Assembly (NCBI GenBank): GCA_010405405.1
Contig: MU004233.1
Coordinates: 1,748,384-1,812,383, forward strand
Reading direction: 5' to 3'
Length of the DNA stretch: 64,000 nucleotides
Origin: Microthyrium microscopicum
Taxonomy: Eukaryota; Ascomycota; Dothideomycetes; Microthyriales; Microthyriaceae
The notes beneath the pieces were generated by a model. It was not told the origin of the DNA. It did no database searches and worked only from the letters and a program-made list of their open reading frames with translations. Of the stretch, positions 26,701 to 38,760 are shown piece by piece. Position numbers and translations under genes: made by a program. Each line of letters opens with the position of its first letter. Position 1 is the stretch's first letter.

Positions 26701-29470
26701 ACATCTAACTATCCTAAAGCAGTTATGTTACATATAGCTAACTTCTATTATATAAGTACTTAATAGCATGCCCTAGGTAGACTTAGTAGTTACGTAACAC
26801 TATAATATAATGCGACTAAGCTACTACTAGTCATCTAGCTAGTATATCTCTAGTTACTCTAATCGCATAGCTAACATAAATAAGCCTCCCGCTAGCAATA
26901 ACAATCGCTATTAGACTTACAGGACGAATTACAATTATTATTGCATTCTAAAGACGCAATCTTCCGTAGTAATTAAGAGTATGTACTAAAAGATGTGCTT
27001 ACTTAAAAGAGTTTAATTCTATATATAATAGGAATAAGTAGTAGTAAGAGTTTAAGTTTTATGCTCCTAGTATACTCTATTAGAGAAGTTATAGTAGTTA
27101 TTATACTTCTTATCTCTCTATGCTAAGATTTATTTAAGCGATATATATTAGCTAGGATTAACTATATTAAGTAGAGCTATACTTATCTATAAGACTAAGC
27201 TTTAATTGTTCTAGTTACGCCTAAGATAGTAATATCTATAGCGTTTTAATTTTTTCTTAATTATTAACGTATTCTTAGTCGCCTAGACTATATTATTATT
27301 AATAAGTATTACGTTATACTTAAGGCTAGAAATAAAGACAACTTATAGAGAAAAGTATACCTATTACTTAATAAGTTAGTAACTCTTAAGGTCTAGTTAC
27401 TTTATCTTACTATAACTCTCTTACCTAGTTAAATAGAGGAATTTAAGCACTTTATTAGCCTTTAAAGTTCTAATATTCTACTATATAAATAAAGAGAGTC
27501 TACATAGTAGTCAAACATTAAGTATTAAGAAATTATATATTAACTAGAATAGTAGGACGACATAGTAGCTTAAATAGTTAATAAGTTACTTAAGTGTTTT
27601 AAAATTGGCACTATACTTATTTACTACGATATAGTTGCTATAGCTAAATAACTAGAGAATCTTCTTAGCTATCTTACCTACTATAAGAATATTAGTAATA
27701 CCTAAGTTAAGTAGCATATTATATAGTAGCTACATAATAGCGAAAAATCTATCTATACTATAACTTCTATAGCTAGATTGGGTCTTTACCTACCTAATAT
27801 TTAGGCTATTCTCTATATTAGTATTATAGTTAATATAATAGCTTAGCTATAAGAAAGTAGCTATAAAGATAGAGATAGCTAGCTTTGTCTATCTATAGTT
27901 ATTTACGTAATATATAGCTATATAGGACGCCTAAAGCAAATAAGCTAATATCTTAAAAATTATTAGAAAGGTTCTTAGAAGATAGATTAACTCTTAATAG
28001 ATTTATTTTTCTTAATAAATAAATATTACAAACAATATATTATAGGTAGCTATATTGACGGCTTTTAGAACATTAGAATTTAGTATAGATTAGGTAAAGA
28101 CGTTCTATATAGCTAATGCTAGCTTAAATAGACTATTACTAATATTAATAAAGAGTTTTAATAGGTTAGCTAATAATAGAAACATAAGATAGATAACGAA
28201 GATTCTACTTCTAGTATAATAGTATTAGATTATATACATAATACTAAGACTAATATTAGTAAGTTAGTTCTTATATCTAATTCCTACTACTATAGTAGCA
28301 TCTTCCTTTATAAGATAAATACTAACTACTATGCCTTAAATAGTTATATAATAGTATCTAGATAATAGTCTTAATAGCTTAGAAGATTTCTACGTAGTTA
28401 ACTCTCTAGTTCTTAGTCTAGATTAGCTAAGATATAGTTACTATGCTCCTCTAGTTATACCTATAATTTTAGAACTAACTTACTCTGAACCCTCTAGCTC
28501 TAACGATTCTAAATTAGATAGCTTTAAGACTAATACTATACTAGACTTATTATCTAGCCTACTAGTATCTATAGCGTAGCTTAGGCTAAACGAAAGTAAT
28601 TAAGCATTGTTTTGTTATCTTACTTAGCATAATATACCTTATAAATTACTACTAATACTAGGCTTATTATTTTTATAATCCTTAAAGACTTTGCTACTTA
28701 GTTGTTCTTTTCTAGTTATCTTACTTATATTCTTTCTATTAACTATATTATTATATACTAGCTTTAAATTTATAAGACTTATATTATTACTTAGTTTTAA
28801 TACTATAACTATTATAAATATATACTAAGATTTTAGTAGTAGTAATCTAAAGCTAGATATGCTTAATTTTTAAATTACCTAAGAAAAGACTAAGGCTACT
28901 AAATAACACTTAAGCTAGCTATATTAGCAAAGCGTAAAGGATAGTAGCCTTTACTATAAGTTAATAAGTTAGCGTCTACATAATTAGGCAAATAGTTACT
29001 TACTTTACTATCTCTTTAGCAAACCCTTATATAATAATTATACTTTAAAGAGCTATAATAAATTTAGGATTTCCTAGGTCTATGCCTTTATTAAAAAGAT
29101 TAGCTCTATTAAATAGGAAGATTATAGTAGATACTAACGTTGCTAAGTTTCTTAATATTTTTATAACAAGTAGGAGCTAAACTAATTATAAAGCTATAAG
29201 TTCTAAAAAACTAGTACTAATAAAGAATATTAGTATTAGTAGCTATTATCTATAGTATGTGCTACTATACTAACGTTAAAATAGGAAAAGGTTTATAAAT
29301 AGTTAGTAGGTAAGATAATTAGTAATAATACTCTATAAACTCTTAATATTAATCTAATAGAAACGGAAATATAGAACTAGTTAGGATAGAAAGTTAAGAT
29401 AGATAATAAGCTAGAAACGTCTAAGATAGCTATAATATTTATATAGTTTACTTCTTAAGTAGTAGTTTAT
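23776..29470 (+). pseudogene. Decayed telomere-linked RecQ helicase
   Basis: Telomere-linked helicases are RecQ-type 3'-5' DNA helicases encoded beside fungal chromosome ends. From an ATG at 23776 one frame runs about 4.5 kb with RIP-type stops and no frameshift. It opens with a degenerate zinc-finger-like segment, then a long N-terminal region ending at about 26.9 kb that includes GRLSSYVTLQYNAT, typical of TLH proteins. The RecQ core follows: Walker A (GTGGGKS expected) reads GISSSKS at 27031-27051, the DE[AC]H box reads NKYY at 27301-27312, and motif VI (QESGRAGRDG expected) reads QESSYKDRDS from about 27850. A downstream block in another frame (about 28.5-29.47 kb) has the spaced Cys/Trp pattern around QRCQVSQYF that follows the helicase in TLH proteins. 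One frame change or intron therefore lies near 28.3-28.5 kb. RIP is lighter at 26.2-27.0 kb. Length (~1,880 codons) suits the family. All catalytic residues are lost, so it is a fossil. Confidence 0.85.
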
Positions 29471-29865
29471 AGCTAATATTATAATTATTATCTATTATTT
29501 ATTATTATTGCCTAGTATTTAAATACTTAATAATACTTAGACTACGTAATATTATATATAGTATCTTGTATTTTTTATTATAGAGCCTAAATAAAATATA
29601 AAATAGGCAAGTTTTACTAGTATATATACTTATAATATTTAGGAGACTCTATAATATTTATAAACTATCTTTACGCGTCTCTATAATAATAATAAAGGCT
29701 ATATTTATATTTTAAAAAGCTATATAGTTAATAAGTTTTCTATACTTCTTCTTATCTTTTTCTTATTTCTTCCTCTCTCTCTCTTTTTTTCTTTTCCTAG
29801 ATAAATATACCTACCCTATCTAAATATTATCTTCTCTTCTTTAGCACTAGGGGTTAGTATATATT
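29471..29865. other. Spacer between TLH and PIF1 fossils
   Basis: About 0.4 kb. A pyrimidine-rich plus-strand stretch near 29745-29800 (TCTTCTTATC..CTCTCTCTC) is preserved and may be a remnant of the PIF1 promoter, where CT-rich tracts are common in fungi. No gene is seen. Confidence 0.35.
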
Positions 29866-30130
29866 TAATATACTAAGCTATTAACTAAAGCTAAGTATTA
29901 TAGTACCGTAATATCTTTAGCTAATTACTAGTATTTATATAAATACTTATAGAAAACTAGCTAAAGATAGAAGTAATATACTATATAGTGGATTACTACT
30001 CGTTCTAAGTCTACTATTATCTTTAGGCGTATTTACTTTGCGCTATTTATACTACTATATTTAGAAGGATTATATTTCTACCTAAAAGGACTTAAAGAAT
30101 AAGTATAATACAGCGAATAATATAAGGGAG

Positions 30131-30760
30131 ACTAGCTATAGCATCCTTAATTAGGATATTTCATAACCTACTACTAACAACAAACTATATAGCCTTACTA
30201 AAGATAACTTTAGAAATAATTTTAATCTTAAAGACATAGAAGAGGCCAGCCATAGCATCCCTAATTAGGATATTTCGCAACCTACTACTAACAACGAACT
30301 ATATAGCCTTACTAAAGATAACTTTAAAGATAATTTCAAACTTAAAGACATAAAAGAAGCTAGCCATAGCATCCCTAATTAGGATATTTCACAACCTGCT
30401 ACTAATAACGAACTATATAGCCTTACTAAAGATAACTTTAGAGATAATTTTAATCTTAAAAATATAGAAGAGGCTAGCTAAGGCCTTTAGACTTAAGACA
30501 TTTTGTAAACTACTAGTAACGAACTATATAGCCTTACTAAAGATAAATTTAAAGATAATTTTAATCTTAAAGATATAGAAGAAGCTAGCTAAGACATTTA
30601 GGATTTAGACATTTCGCAACCCACTAATAATAAACTATATAGCTTTACTAAAAATAATTTTAAGGACGACGTTAACCTTAATAAGGACGTAGATAAAGCT
30701 AGCTAAAGCCTTTAGAATCTAGATATTTTATAAATAGCTATTAATAAATTGCTATATTAT
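30131..30760 (+). repeat. Six in-frame 38-residue repeats in PIF1-like gene
   Basis: Units begin at 30131, 30245, 30359, 30473, 30584 and 30698. Spacings are 114, 114, 114, 111 and 114 bp, all multiples of three. Each encodes a core ELYSLTKDNFKDNFNLKD flanked by an EAS and a DIS motif. They are in the same frame as the helicase core, so they formed an N-terminal acidic/polar repeat domain. Unit 6 is the most diverged. Confidence 0.85.
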
Positions 30761-31637
30761 TATAATAAAGAGGATTTTAAAGATATTAATAATATAAGCT
30801 TAGCTAAGCAAGAGATTCAAACATTAGATCTTACTTAACTTAGTAGTTAAGACGTATATTTACTATATTTAAGTACTAGTTCTAATACGCCTATTCTATA
30901 GTCTTCTTTGCCTTTATATAAGCAAATTTCTTTAGACATTAATACTACTTCTATTAACTTTACTATAATAAATATTAACCTAAAACCTATTTAAGGCAAT
31001 ACTTTGCTTACCTAGGATAATATTAATATAGATATTAATACTAAGAAAAAGAATAATACTATATAGGTTTATTAAATCTTCTTAAGCCCTAAGTAGTAAG
31101 TAATTCTTAATTAAGTTATAGACTAAAGCAAAAGTATTTTTTTTATAGAATTTGTTAGTATTAGTAAGTCTGTCCTACTTTAAGAAATTATTACTAGGCT
31201 CTAAAGTAAGTATAAAAGCTAGAATAATTTTGTTATTATTATAGCTTTAACGGGACTTATAGCTTGTAATATTAGAAGAATAACTCTTTATAGTTTTGCT
31301 AGTATTAGCCTTAGAAAGAGATCTTTAGAGGAATACATTAAGAGTATAGCTATATCTACTTAGGAAAGGTAAGCAAAAGTAAGAGTTTTTATTATTAATA
31401 AGATATCTATAATTAATAGTAATCTCTTTAATAAGATTAAATATATTACTTAGTTAAAGAAGCAGAGCAATCTTTCTTTTAGAAGTATATAGCTTATAAT
31501 TACTAATAATTTCTTCTAGTTATCCCTAGTACTAGAAGCAGGAGAGTAATTAAAGTTTGCTTTTAATACTTAGACTTAAAATTTATGCCTTCTAAATACT
31601 ATTACTCTTTACAAGGTATTTAGATAATAAGATCTAG

Positions 31638-31686
31638 GTATATATATCTACTATTTTCTTAGACTACTTACTACTATTTAAAATAG
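31638..31686 (+). other. Probable retained intron in PIF1-like gene
   Basis: A 49 nt segment starts GTATAT and ends AAATAG. Removing it joins the phase-1 end of the upstream frame (31631-31637) to the downstream frame (codon 31689) and restores a continuous PIF1 reading through the VFRQ..D and EFASMLN motifs. Length and GT-AG ends suit filamentous fungi, and CTTAC near 31668 could be a branch site. Confidence 0.6.
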
Positions 31687-32831
31687 CTTTTAATAGATAA
31701 CTAGAATTCGCTAGCATGCTTAATTAACTACGTAAAGACTATACTAATACCTTTTTAATTAAGGTTTTCTAGAGCCTTAATAGAAACCTTAATTTTCCTA
31801 ATAGCATAGAGCCTACTAAGCTATTTCTAACTTATTTAGAAGTTACGTAGGCTAATTATATATAACTAGCTAGTCTAAGTAGAGGCAGCTATATATTTCT
31901 AGCTAAAGATAGTAGCCGTATTTCTATAGACATACGCTAGAAACTACTCTTTAACTTAATAGTATAATCGTAAATTACTATTAAGGTTAGTACTTAAGTT
32001 ATACTTATAAAGAATTTAAATAATATACTTATTAATAGTAGTATTAGAAAGGTTATTACGTTTATAATAGCATTAGAGTAGGTTAAGAATATAGCAAATA
32101 GTAAGTTAAACTTATTATCCTAAGCCTTAGTTAAACTTACATCTTAGGTCTATCCTAAAGAGATAGTTATTAGTTGTACTTAGAGCTATCTAATAGATCC
32201 TAACGCAATATACCTATTAGTATAATTTTCTTTTATAAATAGTATAAGCTAGAACTACTACTATTAGCCTAAACTCTAGAAGATTAAGCTACTAAATAGC
32301 TAATTCTAGGCATCTTGGCTATAAGTTCCTCTAATTTTAGCTTAGTCGTTATCTATTTATAAAGTATAAGGCTAGACCCTAGATTAGGTAAAGGTAGATC
32401 TTACTTAGATTTTTAAGCAAGGCTAAGCGTATATAGCTCTTAGTTGCGTAACTAGTATAGCAAGATTACAAGTTATAGGATTTTATAATACTATAATAAT
32501 AGTTTATAAGTCAGTTTAAGAGTTTTACGTAGGTTTATTAGATATAGTAGCAGCTAAACCTAATAATGCTCTATATACTTTACTATTAAAATTATTAGTA
32601 AGTAAAAGGAAGAGATAGTTATATAACGTATAACGTTTACTACTACTACTAAATGTACTTATAACGAATTAGACTTAACCTAAAAGGATAAAGACATAAT
32701 ATTATATATAAAGGCTATATTCTTATAGTTAGTTTGGTGTATTATATTTAGCGTAAATAAGAACTATTATATTTATAAATTATACTCTATAGGCTAAAAC
32801 TATACTAGTAATTAGTGTAATATATAGAATA

Positions 32832-32930
32832 GGAGATTAGGACCTTATACTTATAGGCGAGCTTACTAAGCCCTAAGCGCTAGAAAGGAACTAAGCGTAC
32901 TTAGAGGTAAGCTTACAACCTAGGATAGAA
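32832..32930 (+). repeat. Shared module M, copy 2 (after PIF1-like gene)
   Basis: Starts GGAGATTAGGACCTTATACT, continues GAGCTTACTAAGCCCTAAGCG, then GGAACTAAGCGTACTTAGAG and GTAAGCTTAC. It matches 11235-11354 and 62343-62465 in order and orientation. It lies about 140 bp beyond the probable end of the PIF1-like frame. Confidence 0.75.
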
Positions 32931-34985
32931 TATATAAATTAATAAGTAGCATTAGGTTAGAGTTTATATAGAAGGATAGAACTTATTTGCAATTCTATAG
33001 GAATACGTTATATATTTAACAGTAATTACTTTACTAAATATACTACTTCTATTAGCCTAGTAAGAAAGTTAGCTTTTAATATAGCACTATAGACTACTAA
33101 GCTTACAATAATAATAAGCAAATACAACCCTTTACAGCTAGGACTAAGGTTCTTATTATTACTACCATTATAGATAGAGAGAACTTTCTAAGGAGGGCTT
33201 ACGTCTACTATAAATGCTATTAGGTAATCTTATACTAATGCTTAATATAAGTAATTATAGAATAGTAGTAGTAATTACCTTTTATATACTTATAAATATT
33301 AAGATTAGCTAGGTATATTTACAAAGGGCACTTAGGATTAATTAGCTAGTACCTAGAGTAGTATAATAAGAATAAGTTTTTTTATATTAGTATTTTCACT
33401 CATAGAAATACTATTAATCTTAATAACATTTTATACTACTAATATATGCCTTTAATAAACTATTAAACCTCCATTTATTAAGAGCTAATTTATTACTATA
33501 GTAATACGTTTTTCCATTATATCTATATTAACTACTGCTTCATATTCTAAATAGTTAACCTTTAATACTATTAATTTCTACCGCGCTATATAGATAGTAA
33601 ATAAGATTAATAATAGCTTAATATAGACGTTAATCTATATTTATAACTTAAGGTATAATTTAGTCTTTTCGTAGTTTTGCCTAGCATTATAGCTAATAGA
33701 CTAAGTCTTATTAAGATATAGCTATTTATATTAATAGTATCTATTAAGGGACTAATAAAGTTAATATAATGGAGTCTAGGCTTAGTTAGCTAGAATATAA
33801 CTTACATTTAATATAGACCTAAGCCTAGTTAACTAGATTTCCTAGACTATTAGTCTAATATTATTAGATATATAGTAAGCATTTAAGGCGGCTTAGAGTT
33901 ATTATATATTTACGTTTTTATTAAACGAAATTAATTGCTAAAAAGCGCTTATATAATAAATTTGCTTATAAGTAGAAATAGTATAGTTATTATCTTAATC
34001 CTATACTAATAACACTTAGAGCTAATGTCTTATACAATAATTACTAAAATTTAGTTATTATAGTATTAGTAGTACTTACTACTTAAATTAGCTATACTAG
34101 CAACATAACTAAGTATGTTTAAACTATATCGTTTGCCTAAATAAGCTAATTATATATAGTATTACCTTATTAGTAATTTTAAAATAAAATAGTAGTTTAA
34201 GACTAACGTTATAAGTATAAATAGTAAGTAGCTATTACTATGTAGCTATAAATTAGTTATGAAGATATAGTAGGGCCTTCTCCTCTTTATATAGTTTAGA
34301 GTTAACCTATAGGATTTAAAGAGACAGATTAGGCTATACTTAAGTTACAAAATTTAAAGTAGTACTAGTTAAAAGGATAATAGAAAAGGTGTATATGTAA
34401 TAAAGGTAGTAATAAAGCTAATTCATTAAAGGGTCGCTCTCTATAATAATAGTCTAAATATAAAAGGTAAAGATTTCATCTATAACTAAAAAGCGTAGTA
34501 TTTTACGCTTTAATTTAAGTAGAAAGTTGCTTAGAGAGCGTATCTAGGTAACCTTTATTAACATTTTTAGTCGTTATAATTAATATACTTAAACTAAATA
34601 AGGTCTACTAAGAAAATAATAGGAGTTATTAAGGTAAAAAACCTAGAGTATTATAAGGTTTCATAGTTAAAAAGTACTTAATAAGATAGTAATTAAATTT
34701 ATAAAACAAAAAAAAGCCACCTCTATTAAAGTAACTACTATACCTACCTTATGCTACGTATCTAGTAGGAGCTAATATTAACTTTTTTAAGTTATACACC
34801 TTAAATCTTTTTAATTAATTTTATACCTTATACTAGCTACTATAGCTTATATCTAAGTAAGTAAGAGCTACTAGTAAATACGTTAAATACCTACCTAATA
34901 ACCTAATATATTTTCTACCTACTTACTTAGTTATTAACTCATATTCTCTTCTACTAACTCCGCCTCTTAACCTTAATATACTATA
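32931..34985. other. No gene recognised
   Basis: About 2 kb of AT-rich sequence. Weak plus-strand frames appear around 33.1-33.3 kb and 34.0-34.7 kb but cannot be followed. A short imperfect inverted pair (CTAGGCTTAG at about 33776 and CTAAGCCTAG at about 33829) was noted. Confidence 0.4.
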
Positions 34986-35930
34986 TATACTTCTCTCTAT
35001 TAGAGCCAAAACTCTTAAATCCTCGTTTCTTCTACCGTAATAGTAGATCCATATAGTAATATTTAGTTTAATACTAATATAATTAATATACAAAACCTAT
35101 ATAGACCTAATTCTATATCTATTCCCTTTATAATTAGATAAGCTAACTAGATACGTAGTTTTACTAGCAATATTATTTAGATTATAGTTAGCTAGAGCCT
35201 AGATTAGCATTGCTTAAACGTATACAAGCAGCATTTAATTAGTAACTTAGATCTATTCTAGTCAATGTTTAAACACGCTAACTACAACAATATAGAAACT
35301 TCTATCTTCCTACCGAATTAAAAGCTAGACGTTTTCTACCTATTTCTAGTCTTTATTTACGGCGGTCAAGTATACAATATAATTACAAACCTCGTATCCA
35401 AGAAACTATTACAACTCACTAACAACATAACGTTAATAGAGACAACAATAGATCTATTACTTAAGGCCCTATTCTACACAGAGTACCTACAAAGTAATAG
35501 CTTTTATAATATACTAATTAACGCTATTTACTACATAATAGTTAATTATAATCATATACCTACTAGTACTATTTACATTAACGCCATTATTAATCTAGCC
35601 TTATCTATAGTTATTAAGTTATTTTAGGATTTATTTATCTTACAAGGAACAATAGAATAACTAGCTTTTAGTAGTAGTACTAACTAAGAACATATAGACT
35701 TTTAGAAAGGGTTAGCGATAAAGGCTTATTGTAAATTACGTAACAAGACCCTATTAAAAGGATTAACCTAAGTAGTAGATATAGACTTTTATAAATACTA
35801 TATCCATTAAGATAGTAAAAAGTGCTACGATTATTAACAGTTTATTTAGCTTATTATACAGCTAAAATATATAACATTTAAGTTATATAGTACAATAAAA
35901 GATTATAGTTCTACTATACTTCTTTAAATA
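34986..35930 (+). pseudogene. Decayed gene, possibly BTB/POZ-like
   Basis: A frame including codon 35403 is readable for about 270 codons. It has the order seen in fungal BTB/POZ proteins: FLP..KLDVFYLFLVFIYGG, a helical stretch LLLKALFYTEYLQ, then NAIYYIIVNYNHIPT and a C-terminal YYIHQDSKKCYDY. BTB domains mediate protein-protein contacts, often with cullin-3 ligases. The diagnostic N-terminal DSDL..F..H segment is not clearly visible, so the assignment is tentative. RIP is lighter here than in the neighbours (many CA dinucleotides at 35.2-35.5 kb). No relation to the flanking genes can be shown. Confidence 0.4.
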
Positions 35931-35975
35931 TATCTAACTAAGCTATACTTATATAGTATAGATAATAGTCAAGTT

Positions 35976-35998
35976 TACTATATATATATATATATATT
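35976..35998. repeat. TA microsatellite
   Basis: About ten uninterrupted TA units at the left border of the complex duplicated region. Confidence 0.8.
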
Positions 35999-35999
35999 T

Positions 36000-36330
36000 C
36001 CTATATAGGTACCTTGCCCTTCCTATACTATATAGTTAAAAGAGAAACCTACTTCTTATAGTAGTCTACGTAGGTCTTACTATTTAGGATAAGTATACTA
36101 GGAGCTACTTTTTATAGTAGTTACCATAGGTTTTATAGTCTAGGATAGATATATAAGAGCTTTTTAGCAAACGCAAGCTAAAGAATAAACACTAGAATGT
36201 CTATAGGCTAAAAAGGTAGGTACTACTTCCTTTTATAGCTAGTCTAGTAGGTAATAATCCTTCTACCCTTTAGATAGACTCTCTATATCCTCCTTAGTAT
36301 TATATGCTAAATTAATACTATAATATATAG
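36000..36330. repeat. Left flank segment repeated at 38.9 and 41.1 kb
   Basis: The sequence around CTTCTTATAGTAGTCTACGTAGG and TTTAGGATAAG recurs in altered form at about 38930-39030 and 41070-41140, where it also borders duplicated units. It appears to be a dispersed building block of the 36-42.6 kb region. No gene was found. Confidence 0.5.
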
Positions 36331-38760
36331 CTTACTTAATACATTCTTTTAGGAAAATAAGCTAGTTAAAGTTTTATAGCGTACCTACCCTTTCTATAAG
36401 GCTTTTATTTAATTGCTATAAAGGCTAGCTAGACCTTATTAATAAACTCTAGAAGCTATAGCTAGTTAGGATCATATTTTCTTAGGCTAGTAGTATTTAA
36501 GAATAGTAATATTAACTTGCCTAAAGGAGTATCCTTAAGCTTTATAGAATTATCTAGGAAGCAGTAAATTAAGATATTAGTCTTAACTTTTAGTTTCTAG
36601 TAACGATTAATAGCTACTTCTTTTATAGACCTTTTTGATAGCTAAGATCTAATCGTCATTTTTATTATCATCTTTATTTTCTACTTTTAGAATTTATCCT
36701 ATAGCATTAATAGCTTTCTAGGTCTACTTTAAATCTAAGTTTAGAAGATAGTTAATTTTAGGCGTTAGTATCTTTTTTCTAGCTCTTTTAATTTCGTTAT
36801 AGCTACTAGTTCTTACGACTTTCTATAAACGGTAAGGTTAAAGAGTAATAATACTAAGAAATAATACTACTTAAATAGGCTATAGCTAGTAGTAAATAAT
36901 ACTAAACTACTACCTTTTTAGGTAATATATACAGCTATTAGATATTCTTTATCTATTCTTCCTCTCTCTATAATTACTATAAACTAAACCTATAGCCTAC
37001 TTAATATATTCTTTTAAGAAGATAAGCTAGTTAAAGTTTTATAGCGCACTTACCCTTTCTATAAGGCTTTCGTTTAATCGCTATAAAGGCTAGCTAGACC
37101 CTATTAATAAACTCTAGAAGCTATAGCTAGTTAGGGTCATATTTTCTTAGGCTAGCAGTATTTAGGAATAGTAATGTTAACTTACCTAAAGGAGTATTCT
37201 TAAGCTTCATAGAATTAGCTAGGAAGTAGCAAATTAAGAGATTAGTCTTAACTTTTAGTTTCTAGTAACGATTAATAGCTACTTTCTTTATAGACCTTTT
37301 TAATAGCTAAGATCTACCTTCTATAAATAGAAAAGTTAAGAGTAATAATACTACTTAAATAGGCTATAGCTAGTAGTAAATAATACTAAACTACTACTAC
37401 CTTTTTAGGTAATGTGTATATCTATTAGACATTCTTTATTTATCTTTCTTCTCTCTATAATTCTAATACTATTACTTTATCGTAATAGCACTATAGTACT
37501 AAGCCTTAGCTAAGCTACTACGCTTGCTATAAATAGAACCTATAGCCTACTTAATATATTCTTTTAGAAAGATAAGCTAGTTAAGGTTTTATAGCGTACT
37601 TTTTCTATAAAGCTTTCGTTTAATTATTATAAAAGCTAGCTAGACTTTATTAAAAAACTCTAGAAGCTATAGCTAGTTAGGGCCGTATTTTCTTAGACTA
37701 GCAGTATTTAAGAATAGTAATATTAACTCACTTAAAGGAGTATCCTTAAGCTTTATAGAATTATCTAGGAAGTAACAAATTAAGAGATTAGTCTTAACTT
37801 TTAGTTTCTAGTAACAATTAATAGCTACTTTCTTTATAGACCTTTTTAATAGCTAAGATCTACCTTCTATAAATAGAAAGGTTAAGAGTAATAATACTAC
37901 TTAAATAGGCTACGACTAGTAGTAAATAATACTAAACTACTACTACCTTTTTAGGTAATATATATATCTATTAGATATTCTTCATCTATTCTTCCTCTCT
38001 CTATAATTCTAATACTATTACTTTACTATAGTAGCACTATAGTACTAAGCCTTAGCTAAGCTACTACGCTTACTATAAATAGAACCTATAGCCTACTTAA
38101 TATATTCTTTTAAAAAGATAAGCTAGTTAAAGTTTTATAGCGTACCCTTTCTATAAGGCTTTCATTTAATTACTATAAAGGCTAGCTAGACTCTATTAAA
38201 AAACTCTAAAAGCCATAGCTAGTTAGGGCTATATTTTCTTAGGCTAGTAATATTTAAGAATAGTAATATTAATTTACCTAAAGGAGTATCCTTAAGCTTT
38301 ATAGAATTGTCTAGGAAGTAACGAATTAAGATATTAGTCTTAACTTTTAGTTTCTAGTAACGATTAATAGCTACTTCTTTTATAAACCTTTTTAATAGCT
38401 AAGATCTAATTATTATCTTTATTATTATCTTCATTTTCCGCTTTTAGAATTTGTCCTATAGTATTAATAGCTTTCTAGGTCTACTTTAAATCTAAGTTTA
38501 GAAGATAGTTAATTTTAGGCGTTAGTATCTTTTTTCTAACTCTTTTGATTTTGTTATAGCTACTAGTTCTTATAACTTTCTATAAATAGCAAGGTTAAAG
38601 AGTAATAATACTATAAAATAATACTACTTAAATAGGTTATAGCTAGTAGTAAATAATTCTAAACTAAGATAGCTACCTTTTTAGGTAATGTGTATATCTA
38701 TTAGATATTCTTTATCTACCCTTCTTCTCTTTGTAATTCTAATTAGAACCTATAACTAAT
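36331..38760 (-). repeat. Four tandem units of ~550-665 bp
   Basis: Units start with CTTACTTAATAYATTCTTTT at 36331, 36996, 37546 and 38092. Units 1 and 4 are ~665 bp and units 2 and 3 are ~550 bp. The long units carry an extra ~110 bp (around TCTAGGTCTACTTTAAATCTAAG) that the short ones lack. On the minus strand each unit has a readable patch such as TSYGFQSFLIESSQPLQ and NESLIERVRYKTLTSL, so the unit may derive from a minus-strand gene, not identified. A diverged fifth copy of the distal half is at about 41590-41940. Confidence 0.8.

Larger units (their letters stand above)
29866..32690 (+). pseudogene. Decayed PIF1-like 5'-3' DNA helicase
   Basis: PIF1 helicases act in the nucleus and mitochondria on telomeres, G-quadruplexes and replication forks. 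The helicase core begins near 31130: Walker A (FTGSAGTGKS expected) reads FIEFVSISKS at 31142-31171, TGLAACNI-like reads TGLIACNI from 31250, and DEISM reads NKISI at 31397-31411. The C-terminal ALSRVTS-type motif reads ALSCVTS at 32436 and is followed by EFY at 32520. Every difference is a C to T or G to A change. Six in-frame 38-residue repeats precede the domain. The only frame change is explained by a 49 nt GT-AG intron, so the gene has RIP damage only. The start is uncertain (29.87-30.0 kb) and so is the stop. The motif order resembles the cellular PIF1 class more than the Helitron fusion, since no Rep domain is seen. Module M copy 2 lies ~140 bp downstream. Confidence 0.85.

Noticed and set aside
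29866-32690. PIF1-like domain as part of a Helitron
   Set aside because: No Rep/HUH motif was found upstream, and the motif set plus intron look like a cellular PIF1 gene.
33770-33850. Inverted CTAGGCTTAG / CTAAGCCTAG pair as terminal inverted repeats
   Set aside because: Only about ten matching bases ~50 bp apart in a CTAG-rich background, with no element between them.
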